A stretch of 64,000 bases of DNA, from contig NZ_JARHTQ010000014.1 in the NCBI RefSeq assembly GCF_029223525.1, forward strand, positions 62,001 through 126,000, in the 5' to 3' direction. A program made the translations under genes and the position numbers. How positions within the stretch are numbered: position 1 is the first letter of the stretch; each line of letters begins with the position of its first letter. Origin of the DNA: Streptantibioticus ferralitis (GTDB taxonomy: Bacteria > Actinomycetota > Actinomycetes > Streptomycetales > Streptomycetaceae). Positions 7,936 through 16,465 of this stretch are shown piece after piece. A model generated the notes under the pieces. The model made no database searches and had not been told where the DNA came from. It saw only the letters and a list, made by a program, of their open reading frames with translations.

Positions 7936-9819
7936 ATGACCGTCAGAGTGAGACCACCCGGGACCCGGCGCCGGGCGGCACGGTGGGGAGCACTGGCCGG
8001 AGCTGCCGTGTTGGCGGCGGCGAGCGGCACCGCGCCCGCGATCGCCGCGCCCGACCACGGTGGACCGGTGCGCACCGCCACGCCGGTCAAGCACCTCGTC
8101 GTGATCTTCGACGAGAACATCTCCTTCGACCACTACTTCGCCACCTACCCGAAGGCGGCGAACACCGACGGTTCGAAGTTCACGGCGTCCCCGAAGACCC
8201 CGAAGGACACCAACAACCTGGCCAACGCCGGGCTGTTGACGAAGAACCCCAACCAGTACGCGCCGCAGCGACTCGGTTCGTCCCAGGCAATGACCTGCGA
8301 CCAGAACCACGAGTACGCCGCCGAGCAGTACGCGTACAACGGCGGCAAGGCCGACCAGTTCGTCCAGAACACCGACTCCGGCAAGTGCTCGGGCAACCTG
8401 TTCGGCGAGCCCGGCCTGGCGATGGACTACTACGACGGCAACACCGTCACCGCGCTGTGGAACTACGCCCAGCACTACACGCTGAACGACAAGTCGTTCG
8501 GCTCGGGGTACGGTCCGTCGACCCCCGGCGCGCTGGAGCTCATCTCCGGCCAGACGCATGGCGTCGTCTCGGTGGACCCCGCCTCCGGCACCGAGCACCC
8601 CAAGCAGACCGCGAAGCCCGACCCGTACACGGTCCAGTCGCCGAACGCCAAGGGCGTCGGCACGGTGATAAACGACCCGGACCCGGCCTTCGACGACTGC
8701 GCGAACAAGGACCACACCGCCAAGAACGCGCTGGCCAAGATGGCCGGTCCGAACATCGGTGACCGGCTCAACGCCAAGGGCGTCAGCTGGGGTTGGTTCC
8801 AGGGCGGCTTCCGGCCGAGCACCCCGTGGAACGGCCGGCAGGGCTCGTACGCGCTGTGCAAGGGCACCACGCACACCAACGTCGGCGGCGCCGCGGTGGA
8901 GGACTACAGTCCGCACCACAACCCCTTCGCGTACTACCAGTCCACCTCGAACCCGCACCACGTCGCGCCCGCCTCGCTGGGCGAGATCGGGCACAGCGGC
9001 CGGGCCAACCACAACTACGACCTCAGCGACTTCGACACCGTGGTCAAGGCGGGCAAGCTGCCCTCGGTCAGCTTCCTGAAGGCCGGCGAGTACCAGGACG
9101 GCCACGCCGGGTACTCCGACCCGATCGACGAGCAGCACTTCCTCGTCAAGGAGATCAACGAGGTCCAGAAGTCGCCGCAGTGGCGCGACACCGCGGTCGT
9201 CGTCGCCTACGACGACTCCGACGGCTGGTACGACCATGTGTACGCCCCGCCGCTGAACGGCTCGAAGGACTCCGCCAAGGGCTCCGACGGCAAGGCCACG
9301 GACAGCCCGGGCTGCCAGGCCGGTCCCGCGGCGGCCGGTGGCTACGCCGACCGCTGCGGTCCGGGCACCCGGCAGCCACTGCTGCTGATCTCTCCGTTCA
9401 GCAAGGTGAACTCGGTCGACCACACCCAGACCGAGCAGACCTCGATCACCAAGTTCATCGAGGACAACTGGGGCACCCGCCGCATCGGGGACGGCTCCTT
9501 CGACCAGCGGGCCACCTCGATCGGGGCGCTGTTCGACTTCAAGCACCCCAACAACCAGCAGGTGCTGCTGAACCAGGACGGTTCGGTCGCCTCGGTGAAG
9601 CCGATTCCGCCGTCACACGGCGGATCTGACAACTCTGGTGACTATGGCAACTCCGACAACTCTGGCAACGCCGCCAGCACGGACAACCTCTCCCAGCAGC
9701 AGCTCGCCGAGACCGGCGCGTCCTTCCCGGCGCTGCCCGTCGGGCTGGCCTCCGGCGTGGTCGTCGTCGCTGGTGGGGCCATCGCGGTAGCGGTGCACCG
9801 CCGCCGCAGCGCCGCCTGA
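7936..9819 (+). CDS. Cell-wall-anchored alkaline phosphatase/phosphoesterase-family protein
   Basis: 627 residues from ATG 7936, with GGAGG at 7924-7928. It has a Sec-type signal peptide ending near APAIAAPDH. The phosphoesterase (phospholipase C/acid phosphatase) domain opens with VKHLVVIFDENISFDHYFAT. It contains the metal-site stretch AYDDSDGWYDHVY about residues 430-440. After a Gly/Ser/Asn-rich linker the C-terminus reads LAETG, a hydrophobic helix, then HRRRSAA. This is a class E sortase sorting signal, so the enzyme is probably linked to peptidoglycan. It likely releases phosphate from phosphoesters at the cell surface. A T-tailed hairpin follows. Confidence 0.85.
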   Translation: MTVRVRPPGTRRRAARWGALAGAAVLAAASGTAPAIAAPDHGGPVRTATPVKHLVVIFDENISFDHYFATYPKAANTDGSKFTASPKTPKDTNNLANAGLLTKNPNQYAPQRLGSSQAMTCDQNHEYAAEQYAYNGGKADQFVQNTDSGKCSGNLFGEPGLAMDYYDGNTVTALWNYAQHYTLNDKSFGSGYGPSTPGALELISGQTHGVVSVDPASGTEHPKQTAKPDPYTVQSPNAKGVGTVINDPDPAFDDCANKDHTAKNALAKMAGPNIGDRLNAKGVSWGWFQGGFRPSTPWNGRQGSYALCKGTTHTNVGGAAVEDYSPHHNPFAYYQSTSNPHHVAPASLGEIGHSGRANHNYDLSDFDTVVKAGKLPSVSFLKAGEYQDGHAGYSDPIDEQHFLVKEINEVQKSPQWRDTAVVVAYDDSDGWYDHVYAPPLNGSKDSAKGSDGKATDSPGCQAGPAAAGGYADRCGPGTRQPLLLISPFSKVNSVDHTQTEQTSITKFIEDNWGTRRIGDGSFDQRATSIGALFDFKHPNNQQVLLNQDGSVASVKPIPPSHGGSDNSGDYGNSDNSGNAASTDNLSQQQLAETGASFPALPVGLASGVVVVAGGAIAVAVHRRRSAA

Positions 9820-9831
9820 TCCGGTACGCCT

Positions 9832-9879
9832 GAAGAGGGCGCATGGCTCGGAAGGCCGAGCCGTGCGCCCCTTCGTTTT
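9832..9879 (+). terminator. Intrinsic terminator after phosphoesterase gene
   Basis: GAAGAGGGCGCATGGCTCGG pairs with CCGAGCCGTGCGCCCCTTC around an AAGG loop, with one bulge and one wobble. It is followed by GTTTTC, starting 13 bases after the stop codon. Confidence 0.85.
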
Positions 9880-10020
9880 CTCCGGCCGAGCGCCGTCCGC
9901 GCCGCAACATTTTCCGTTTGCGGGTCACTGTCCGGAACAAATGTCATCGATTTGGGTAACGAGCCGGGCTGGGCCACCATGGTGGCGCTCCGAAACAGGA
10001 GACCAACCCTTCCGCCTTGT

Positions 10021-10060
10021 CATCGCTGGACCCGGTGCGACCGCACCGGGTCCAGCGATG
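10021..10060. repeat. Perfect 19-bp inverted repeat upstream of APC permease
   Basis: CATCGCTGGACCCGGTGCG (10021-10039) is exactly repeated in inverse at 10042-10060, with only two bases between. It ends 38 bases before the permease start. As RNA it would form a very stable hairpin; as DNA it could be an operator. Confidence 0.85.
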
Positions 10061-10098
10061 TGCTGTGCGGCGGCAGGACCAGAGAGGCACGATCACCC

Positions 10099-11460
10099 AT
10101 GCACGACACCGCGAGCGAGACCCGAGCCCCGGCGGCCGACCAGGCCGCGACCGGGACGCACTCGCGAAAATTCGGTCTGCCCACCGCTGTGGCGCTGGTG
10201 ATGGGCAACATCATCGGCGGCGGCATCTTCCTGCTGCCCGCCTCCGTCGCCCCCTTCGGCACGCTCAGCCTGCTCGCCTTCGTGGTGCTCACGGTCGGCG
10301 CGATCACCCTCGCGCTGGTCTTCGGCCGCCTCGCCGGGCGCGATCCGCGCACCGGCGGCCCGTACGTCTACGCCCGTGAGGCCTTCGGCGACTTCGCCGG
10401 GTTCCTGTCCGCCTGGTCGTACTGGGTGATGACCTGGGTGAGCAACGCGGCGCTCGCGGTCGCCGCGGTCGGCTACATCGATGTGATCGCCCCTGGCCAC
10501 GTCTCGAAGTGGACCCATCTCGCGGTGGCCCTGCTGGCCCTCTGGCTGCCCGCGCTGGCGAACCTCGCGGGCACCCGGTGGGTCGGCGCGGTGCAGATCG
10601 TCTCGACCGTGCTGAAGTTCCTGCCTCTGCTGTTCGTCGCCGTCGTCGGGCTGTTCTTCTTCGACCCGCACAACCTCGGCCCGTTCGACACCAGCGGCGG
10701 CAACCTGGTCGGCGGGATCTCCGCCTCGGCCGCGCTGCTGCTCTACTCCTACGTGGGCGTGGAGTCCGCCGCCGTGAGCGCGGGCGAGGTGTGCGACCCC
10801 GCGCGCAACGTCGGCCGGGCCAGCGTGCTGGGCACCATCGGCGCCGCACTGGTCTACCTGCTCGGCACGCTGTCGGTGTTCGGCACCGTCCCGCACGACA
10901 AGCTGGTGAAGTCCTCCGCGCCGTTCTCCGACGCGGTCAACAGCATGTTCGGCGGCCATTGGGGCGGCACGCTGATCGCCACCGCCGCGGTGATCTCCAT
11001 CATCGGCGCGCTCAACGGCTGGACGCTGATGAGTGCCCAGGCTCCGTACGCGGCCGCCCAGGACGGGCTGTTCCCGGCCGCGTTCACCAGGAAGCAGCGC
11101 GGGGTGCCGACCTTCGGCGTGCTCGTCGGTGTGGTGCTCGCCTCGCTGCTGACCATCGTCAACTACACGACCGGTGCCACCGGGGTCTTCAACATCCTGG
11201 TGCTGATCACCACGTTCTCCGCCACGGTGCCCTATCTGCTGGCCGCCGCCGCCCAGTTGTACTGGCTGGCGTCCGGCCGCCGCCACCAGGTCCAGCCGGG
11301 CCGCTTCGTCCGCGATGTGGTCATGGCGCTGGCGGCCTTCGGCTTCTCGATGTGGCTGGTCGCCGGTGCCGGGTACGCGGCGGTGTACCAGGGCACGCTG
11401 TTCCTGTTCGCCGGTGTGCTGGTCTACGTATGGATGAAGGGCCGCCGCGCCGAGCGGTGA
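10099..11460 (+). CDS. APC-family amino acid permease/antiporter
   Basis: 453 residues from ATG 10099, with AGAGAGG about 11 bases upstream. It starts with a short polar tail, then the APC motif VMGNIIGGGIFLLPAS in helix 1. About 12 membrane helices follow, with the conserved GRLAGRDPRTGGPYVYAREAFG-like loop (GGPYVYARE). The pattern resembles arginine/agmatine (AdiC) and YjeH-type exchangers. Substrate specificity cannot be read. A strong inverted repeat sits in its leader. It ends tail to tail with the methyltransferase; the two stop codons abut as TGATCA. Confidence 0.85.
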   Translation: MHDTASETRAPAADQAATGTHSRKFGLPTAVALVMGNIIGGGIFLLPASVAPFGTLSLLAFVVLTVGAITLALVFGRLAGRDPRTGGPYVYAREAFGDFAGFLSAWSYWVMTWVSNAALAVAAVGYIDVIAPGHVSKWTHLAVALLALWLPALANLAGTRWVGAVQIVSTVLKFLPLLFVAVVGLFFFDPHNLGPFDTSGGNLVGGISASAALLLYSYVGVESAAVSAGEVCDPARNVGRASVLGTIGAALVYLLGTLSVFGTVPHDKLVKSSAPFSDAVNSMFGGHWGGTLIATAAVISIIGALNGWTLMSAQAPYAAAQDGLFPAAFTRKQRGVPTFGVLVGVVLASLLTIVNYTTGATGVFNILVLITTFSATVPYLLAAAAQLYWLASGRRHQVQPGRFVRDVVMALAAFGFSMWLVAGAGYAAVYQGTLFLFAGVLVYVWMKGRRAER

Positions 11461-12261
11461 TCACGCCCGGCAGATGACCTCGCCGTGCAGCACGGCCAGC
11501 CAGCCGTCGGGGTCGGCGGACCAGGTGCGCCAGGCGTCGGAGATACGGCGCAGATCGTCCTCGGTGGCGTAGCCGTCGCGGCGGGCCTGCTCGGCCAGGG
11601 CCGACTGGAGGATCCGGTCGGCCCACATCCCGCCCCAGTGGGCGCGGTCCGCGTCATCGGCATGGCACCAGGTGCTGGAGCTCGCCGTGATCTCGGTGAA
11701 ACCGGCGGCGCGGGCCCAGGCCGGCATACGGCGCCCGGCGTCCGGCTCACCGCCGTTGGCGCGGGCACACCGCTGGTAGAGGGCCATCCACTCGTCCAGG
11801 GCGGGCAGTTGCGGGTACCAGGTGAAGCCGTGGTAGTCGGATTCCCGGGCCGCCACGATGCCGCCGGGCCTGCACACCCGGCGCATCTCGCGCAGCGACC
11901 GCACCGGGTCGGCCACGTGCTGGAGCACCTGGTGGGCGTGCACCACGTCGAAGGTGTCATCGGGGAACTCCAGCGCGTGGACATCGGCGGTGCCGAACTC
12001 GACGTTGCGCAGGCCGCGTTCGGCGGCCACCGCGGCCGCCGACTCCAGTACGTCCGCCGCCGCGTCGACGGCGGTGACATGGCCACCGGGGGAGACCAGC
12101 TCGGCCAGGTCCGCGGTGATCGTGCCGGGGCCGCAGCCCACGTCCAACAGCCGCATTCCGGGCCGCAGATGGCCGATCAGATACACCGCCGAGTTCCGCG
12201 CGGTGCGCCAGCGGTGCGAGCGCAGCACCGACTCATGGTGTCCGTGGGTGTACGCGGTCAT
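11461..12261 (-). CDS. Class I SAM-dependent methyltransferase
   Basis: 266 residues. The SAM-binding motif LLDVGCGPGTITADLA lies at about residues 39-54, followed by the acidic AVDAAADVL and the FDVVHAHQVLQHVADP and RVCRPGGIV blocks of the Methyltransf_11 fold. This resembles UbiE/YcgJ-like small-molecule methyltransferases. The acceptor is unknown. ATG 12261 has GAAGGGA about 7 bases upstream. It is monocistronic. The upstream 260 bases hold a short GC-rich repeated motif and then the truncated response regulator. Confidence 0.85.
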   Translation of the reverse strand: MTAYTHGHHESVLRSHRWRTARNSAVYLIGHLRPGMRLLDVGCGPGTITADLAELVSPGGHVTAVDAAADVLESAAAVAAERGLRNVEFGTADVHALEFPDDTFDVVHAHQVLQHVADPVRSLREMRRVCRPGGIVAARESDYHGFTWYPQLPALDEWMALYQRCARANGGEPDAGRRMPAWARAAGFTEITASSSTWCHADDADRAHWGGMWADRILQSALAEQARRDGYATEDDLRRISDAWRTWSADPDGWLAVLHGEVICRA

Positions 12262-12349
12262 GGGGTTCCCTTCGGGGGCTCGTCCTACTCCTGCGCCTGC
12301 CCGGCGGGGGCTCGCCGGGGCGTGTCCGGTTCGGTACCGGCCGGTTGGC

Positions 12350-12413
12350 GGCGGTGTCGAACCCCGCCGCGACCCACGACGGCGCCACCCGGCGGTGTCG
12401 AACCCGCCGCGAG
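12350..12413. repeat. Two-copy imperfect direct repeat
   Basis: GGCGGTGTCGAACCCCGCCG at 12350 recurs as GGCGGTGTCGAACCCGCCGC at 12391, in the gap between the methyltransferase start and the broken regulator. Each copy has a partial dyad (GGCGG/CCGCC). Confidence 0.6.
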
Positions 12414-12524
12414 CACAGCGACTCCAACCGGCCGAGCCGAACCGAGCGCAACCCCGGCGGAGCCTTACCGGACCCGCGGCAGCACTCTAAAGCGCATCTC
12501 GCGATCCGGGAATCACGTCCCGAA

Positions 12525-13064
12525 TCATGGACACGACGGCGTGATGAAGCCACACTCGTACGCGGTGATCACCGCCTGAGTGCGGTCCCGCGCTCCCAGT
12601 TCGGCCAGCACCCGGGCCACATGCGTCTTCACCGTCTCCGGCCCGACCGCCAGTTCGGTCGCGATCCCGGTGTTGGACAGCCCGGTGGCCATCAGCCGCA
12701 GCACGGCCGCCTCGCGCTCGGTCAACCGCTCCCGCAGGGCGTCCCGCCGCCGCGACGAGCGCTCGGCGGCGCCGTGCCGCGCCGCCGGCTGCCGTACCGC
12801 CTCCGGAAACAGCAGACAGTCGCCGGAGGCCACCAGCCGTACCGCGCGGAGCAGTTGTTCCGCCTCCGCGCGCTTGAGCAGAAAGCCACTTGCCCCCGCG
12901 CGCAGTGCGTCGTACACGTAGGAGTCGTTCCCGAAGGTGGTGACGACCATGATCCGGGGCGGGGCGGCCATCGTCCGGATCAACTCCTCGGTGGCGCGGA
13001 TGCCGTCGACACCCGGCATCCGGACGTCCATCAGCACGATGTCCGGCCGCAGTTCGCGGTACCG
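12525..13064 (-). pseudogene. Truncated NarL/LuxR-family response regulator
   Basis: From 13064 down to the stop at 12525 the frame encodes 179 residues of a response regulator: RYRELRPDIVLMDVRMPGVD with the phospho-acceptor aspartate, the TTFGNDSYVYDALRAGASGF block with FLLKR, then a linker. A full LuxR helix-turn-helix (LTEREAAVLRLMATGLSNTG, then ETVKTHVARVLAELG) follows. The first 45 or so residues, with the beta-1 strand and the acidic DD pocket, are absent. The frame upstream runs into unrelated sequence belonging to the neighbouring secreted-protein gene. No start codon with a ribosome-binding site fits, and no histidine kinase is nearby. Confidence 0.75.
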
Positions 13065-13080
13065 CGTCCGGCGTGTCGGT

Positions 13081-13107
13081 GATCCGGGTCCCCCGTGCGG
13101 GGGATCG
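13081..13107 (-). terminator. Hairpin after secreted-protein gene
   Basis: TCCCCC (13089-13094) and GGGGGA (13099-13104) around GTGC, flanked by further GATC pairing. It lies just beyond the stop of the minus-strand secreted-protein gene. Confidence 0.45.
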
Positions 13108-13111
13108 TCGG

Positions 13112-13969
13112 TCAGCCGGTGGTGGGCCGGTACTCGTAGACGCGGGTGGCGACCTTGCAGATGCCCGGTGAGACGACGTCCACGCGCAGCACCTTGGCGT
13201 TCGGGTCGTAGTCGATGCCCTCGGTCTCGAAGGTGCCCGTGCAGATGCTGCGCTGCGGCAGCTGGAAGAGGGTGGTCACGTGGCCGGTGGTCCGGGCACC
13301 GTCCAGCGGGTGCGGCAGGTCGACCTGGAACACGTCCTTGGCCGGATCGTCGGAGCTGCACAGCAGCCGGGTTCCGGAGACGAAGTCGCAGCCCTGGATG
13401 TTGCTGATGGTCCGGTCGAGGCTGATCTGACCGGCCTGCGGCAGGCTGCCACCGGTGCGCGGGGTCGAGGAGTTGAGCAGCGGCGCGGGAAAGACCTGGA
13501 GGCGGTTCTCGTCGCCCCACTCGCCGGAGACCAGCCACTGCGCGTCGGGCGAGACGGTGGCGAACGAGTTGTTCAGCATCTCGCCGGAGTCCAGCGGGTG
13601 GGTGTACTCGTAGCGTTGTCCGCCCGGCGTGGTGACGGCGAACATCTTCGAGGTCGCGTTGTCGCCGCCCTGGTAGGCGTCGAAGATGTAGCCGCGGGCG
13701 ATGTCCGGGTCGCCGATGTGGTTCCAGCCCTGTATCCGAAGGTCCAGCGGTATCGAGCCGAGGCCCCGGTAGAGCAGTGAGCCGTCGGCGCGGCTGGCCA
13801 GGCCCTGGCCGCCGGTGAGTGAGTTGACGGTGCTGCTGCCGGTCTCCACCCAGCCACCGGGCGAGGTGGGGGCGGCGGCGCCGGCGGTGCCCGCGGTGGT
13901 CAGGGTCGCGGCGGCGAGCAGTAGCGCGGCGGCGCGCGCACGAAGGCCGCGTCGGTTACGAGTGGTCAA
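13112..13969 (-). CDS. Secreted protein of unknown function
   Basis: 285 residues from TTG 13969, chosen because AGGGGG lies about 6 bases upstream. The N-terminus is a clear Sec signal peptide (NRRGLRARAAALLLAAATL, ending near GAAAP). The mature part has short strand-like repeats with WxxSGEWGDENRLQVF, SGTRLLCSSDDP and FETEGIDYDPNAKVLRV, suggesting a beta-propeller-like fold. I see no catalytic motif. It contains paired cysteines compatible with an exported protein. It is divergent from a lipoprotein gene. Confidence 0.75.
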   Translation of the reverse strand: MTTRNRRGLRARAAALLLAAATLTTAGTAGAAAPTSPGGWVETGSSTVNSLTGGQGLASRADGSLLYRGLGSIPLDLRIQGWNHIGDPDIARGYIFDAYQGGDNATSKMFAVTTPGGQRYEYTHPLDSGEMLNNSFATVSPDAQWLVSGEWGDENRLQVFPAPLLNSSTPRTGGSLPQAGQISLDRTISNIQGCDFVSGTRLLCSSDDPAKDVFQVDLPHPLDGARTTGHVTTLFQLPQRSICTGTFETEGIDYDPNAKVLRVDVVSPGICKVATRVYEYRPTTG

Positions 13970-14155
13970 GGTTCCCCCTGGTCATGGATTCCCCCCGGAC
14001 CTGGTCAGAGGCACCCCGGGTTGTCGGGTCATCGTCAAGTCGGCCTCTGAGGGTACGTCCACCGCCTTGGATGAGCCATGGCCTGTGGGCCAACTCGTGC
14101 TGAACTCGTCGCGGTGAATCCGGGTTGCGCGGAAACGGAACCCGGATCGCACCTC

Positions 14156-14626
14156 ATGCGTCACATCCACATGAACGGACGACTTCTTGCACTGGCCGCC
14201 ACGGCCGCCATCGCCGCGAGCGCCGCCCTGACCGGCTGCGGGCACACCACCGTCTCCCCGGCGAGCGGCTCCGTCTCCTCCAGCCCGGTCGGCTCCCAGC
14301 ATTCGACGAGCGCCCCCAGCGGTGACACGACCGGCCAGCCGAAGGACCAGCCGATCACCAAACAGGTCACCGTCGCCTCCGACGGCCGTACGCTGCACAC
14401 CGAAGCCGTACGAGGTGGCTGCGAGACCGTCGCGTTGCAGGCCAAGGAATCCGCGTCGGACGTCACGCTGACCGTCCAGGTGACAAAGCACCAGAAGGTC
14501 GGTCAGATGTGCCCGGACATCGCTCAACTCACCACGGTGAGCACCACGTTGAAGGCCCCGCTGGACAGCCGCAAACTGCTGGACGGAGCTACCGGGAAGC
14601 AGCTTCCGGCGGCGAAGCGGCAGTAG
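14156..14626 (+). CDS. Small lipoprotein
   Basis: 156 residues from ATG 14156; ATG 14171 is an alternative. The signal sequence ends in the lipobox ALTGC, so the protein is lipid-anchored outside the membrane. A Ser/Thr/Gly-rich linker follows, then a compact domain with GCETVALQAKESASDVTLTV and a second Cys in GQMCPDIAQL. These probably form one disulfide. I do not recognise a function. It overlaps the 3' end of the convergent PhyH-like gene by 38 bases. Confidence 0.75.
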   Translation: MRHIHMNGRLLALAATAAIAASAALTGCGHTTVSPASGSVSSSPVGSQHSTSAPSGDTTGQPKDQPITKQVTVASDGRTLHTEAVRGGCETVALQAKESASDVTLTVQVTKHQKVGQMCPDIAQLTTVSTTLKAPLDSRKLLDGATGKQLPAAKRQ

Positions 14627-15443
14627 CACCGGCCGACAGGCCCGCGCGGATGGCGAGTTCAACGGGGGAGTACGCGCCGTCCGCGCGCTCCAGCTCATGG
14701 TCGCCCGAGGGACACAGCGGTGGCTGGGCCATGAACCGCGGGCGGCTGCCGTGGTGCGGCTGGGCGGCGTGCACCAGGAACGGATGGCACAGGTACACGT
14801 CGCCCGGCGCGCCGGTGGCGTGGGCGATCGGCCGGTGCGCCGAGGCCCGCGCCACCTCCTCGGCGATCGCCGGCATCGAGACCCCCGTCTCGCCGTACCG
14901 CCGCAGTACGGGCGGGACGTCCAGATGCGACCCGACCCGGATCCTGGTGGGCGCGTCCCGCTCGCCCACCTCGGAGAACAGGAAGAGCATCAGCAGCGCG
15001 CGGCCCTTGGAGCGCACATTGACGTAATGCCAGCGAGGGTCGGCGCCCTCGGGCAGATAGCTGCCGTCGATGTGCCACCCGGCGTTGTCCGGCTCCACGG
15101 GGTGCGGAAAGCGCAGCGGGAACGCGCCGAGTGAACCGCGCGGCGTCCAGCGGCCGTTGCCGGTCAGCCGGTCGAACGCGGCGCGCAGCGCCGGGCTGTT
15201 GGCGGCCTCGGTGAACGGCGGCTGCGCCATGTCGCCCACCCAGTACACCGGTTGCCGCCAGGTCGCCGGATCGTCGCGGTCCATGCCCGTTTGCTGCCAC
15301 AGCAGGTCGGCGCAGGCCTGCGCGGTGTCGCGGGGGAACGCGCCCGCCATCTTGACGAAGCCGTCCCGGATGAAGCGCTCCACCTGTCCGTGGTCCATGG
15401 CAACCATGGGCACATGGTGGCCGCCGGCAGCCGCGCGCCGCAT
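14589..15443 (-). CDS. Phytanoyl-CoA dioxygenase (PhyH)-family protein
   Basis: Up to 284 residues. The 2-His-1-carboxylate iron site is visible as WHIDGSYLP (HxD) and the distal LCHPFLVHAAQ, followed by an arginine in SRPRFMAQPP that would bind 2-oxoglutarate. These Fe(II)/2-oxoglutarate oxygenases hydroxylate varied small molecules, so no substrate can be named. The start is uncertain: ATG 15443, 15407 (MVAMDHGQ) and 15398 are in frame and none has a good ribosome-binding site. It ends in antisense overlap with the lipoprotein gene. Confidence 0.75.
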   Translation of the reverse strand: MRRAAAGGHHVPMVAMDHGQVERFIRDGFVKMAGAFPRDTAQACADLLWQQTGMDRDDPATWRQPVYWVGDMAQPPFTEAANSPALRAAFDRLTGNGRWTPRGSLGAFPLRFPHPVEPDNAGWHIDGSYLPEGADPRWHYVNVRSKGRALLMLFLFSEVGERDAPTRIRVGSHLDVPPVLRRYGETGVSMPAIAEEVARASAHRPIAHATGAPGDVYLCHPFLVHAAQPHHGSRPRFMAQPPLCPSGDHELERADGAYSPVELAIRAGLSAGATAASPPEAASR

Positions 15444-15496
15444 CCGGATATTCGGGTGCCCGCCGTCGTCGGACGGCGGGCACCGAGCGGAACGGC

Positions 15497-16330
15497 TCAG
15501 ATCATGTCGAAGGTGTCCGGGTCAGGACCCAGCCGGGTCCCGGTGTCCATACCGGCCAGCGCCGCGAGGTCGTCGGCGTCCAGCTCGAAGTCGAAGACGT
15601 TGATGTTCTCCACGATCCGGGAGGGGGTCACCGACTTCGGGATGGCCACGTCGCCGATCTGGAGGTGCCAGCGCAGCACGATCTGGGCCGGGGTCCTGCC
15701 GTGCCTTCCCGCGATCGTGGCGATCGTCGGGTCGTCCAGCAGTCCCCTGCCCTGCCCCAGTGGGGACCAGGCCTCGGTGGCGATGTTGTGCTCGGCGTGG
15801 AAGGCGCGCAGCTCGGCCTGCTGGAAGTGGGGATGCAGTTCGATCTGGTTGACCGCGGGGACGATGTCGGTCTCGTCCAGCAGCCGCCGCAGGTGCGCGG
15901 GCTGGAAGTTGCAGACGCCGATCGCCCGGGTCAGGCCGTCGGCGTAGAGCTTCTCCAACGCCCGCCAGGTGTCCACGTACAGATCGCGCGACGGAACCGG
16001 CCAGTGGATGAGGTAGAGGTCCAGCTGCTCCAGGCCCAGCTTGGCCAGCGAGGTGTCGAAGGCCCGCAGTGTGCTGTCGTAGCCGTGGTGGTTGTTCCAC
16101 ACCTTCGTCGTCGCGAAGAGTTCTTCACGCGGGATGCCGGAGGAGGCCAGTGCCCGGCCGGTGCCCGCTTCGTTGCCGTAGGCGGCGGCGGTGTCGACGC
16201 TGCGGTAGCCGGCTTCCAGCGCGGTGCGCACCGCGGTCTCGGCCTGCGCGTCCGGCACCTGCCAGACGCCGTAGCCGAGCTGCGGCATCGTGACGCCGTT
16301 GTTCAGAGTGATGGCAGGGACCTTGCTCAC
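15497..16330 (-). CDS. Aldo/keto reductase
   Basis: 277 residues from GTG 16330, with AGGAAA about 11 bases upstream. The AKR tetrad is present: Asp and Tyr in VDTAAAYGNEAG, Lys in FATTKVWNNHHG and His in DLYLIHWPVPS. It is an NADPH-dependent carbonyl reductase of the 2,5-diketo-D-gluconic acid reductase type. Length and barrel motifs are normal, with the C-terminal IPKSVTPSRIVENINVFDF block intact. It probably acts on small aldehydes or ketones in the cytoplasm. It is monocistronic. Confidence 0.9.
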   Translation of the reverse strand: MSKVPAITLNNGVTMPQLGYGVWQVPDAQAETAVRTALEAGYRSVDTAAAYGNEAGTGRALASSGIPREELFATTKVWNNHHGYDSTLRAFDTSLAKLGLEQLDLYLIHWPVPSRDLYVDTWRALEKLYADGLTRAIGVCNFQPAHLRRLLDETDIVPAVNQIELHPHFQQAELRAFHAEHNIATEAWSPLGQGRGLLDDPTIATIAGRHGRTPAQIVLRWHLQIGDVAIPKSVTPSRIVENINVFDFELDADDLAALAGMDTGTRLGPDPDTFDMI

Positions 16331-16465
16331 GAGCAGTGGTTTCCTTGTCCTGTTGTCGTGCGTTGCCTGACTCCAACGTTGCCTTAGCTCCGACGAGGAC
16401 GCACCCGCTGCGCGTTTCCGGCCGTCGGCGCGGGCGCGGTGCCGAAGATGCGCGGGAACCGCTGG

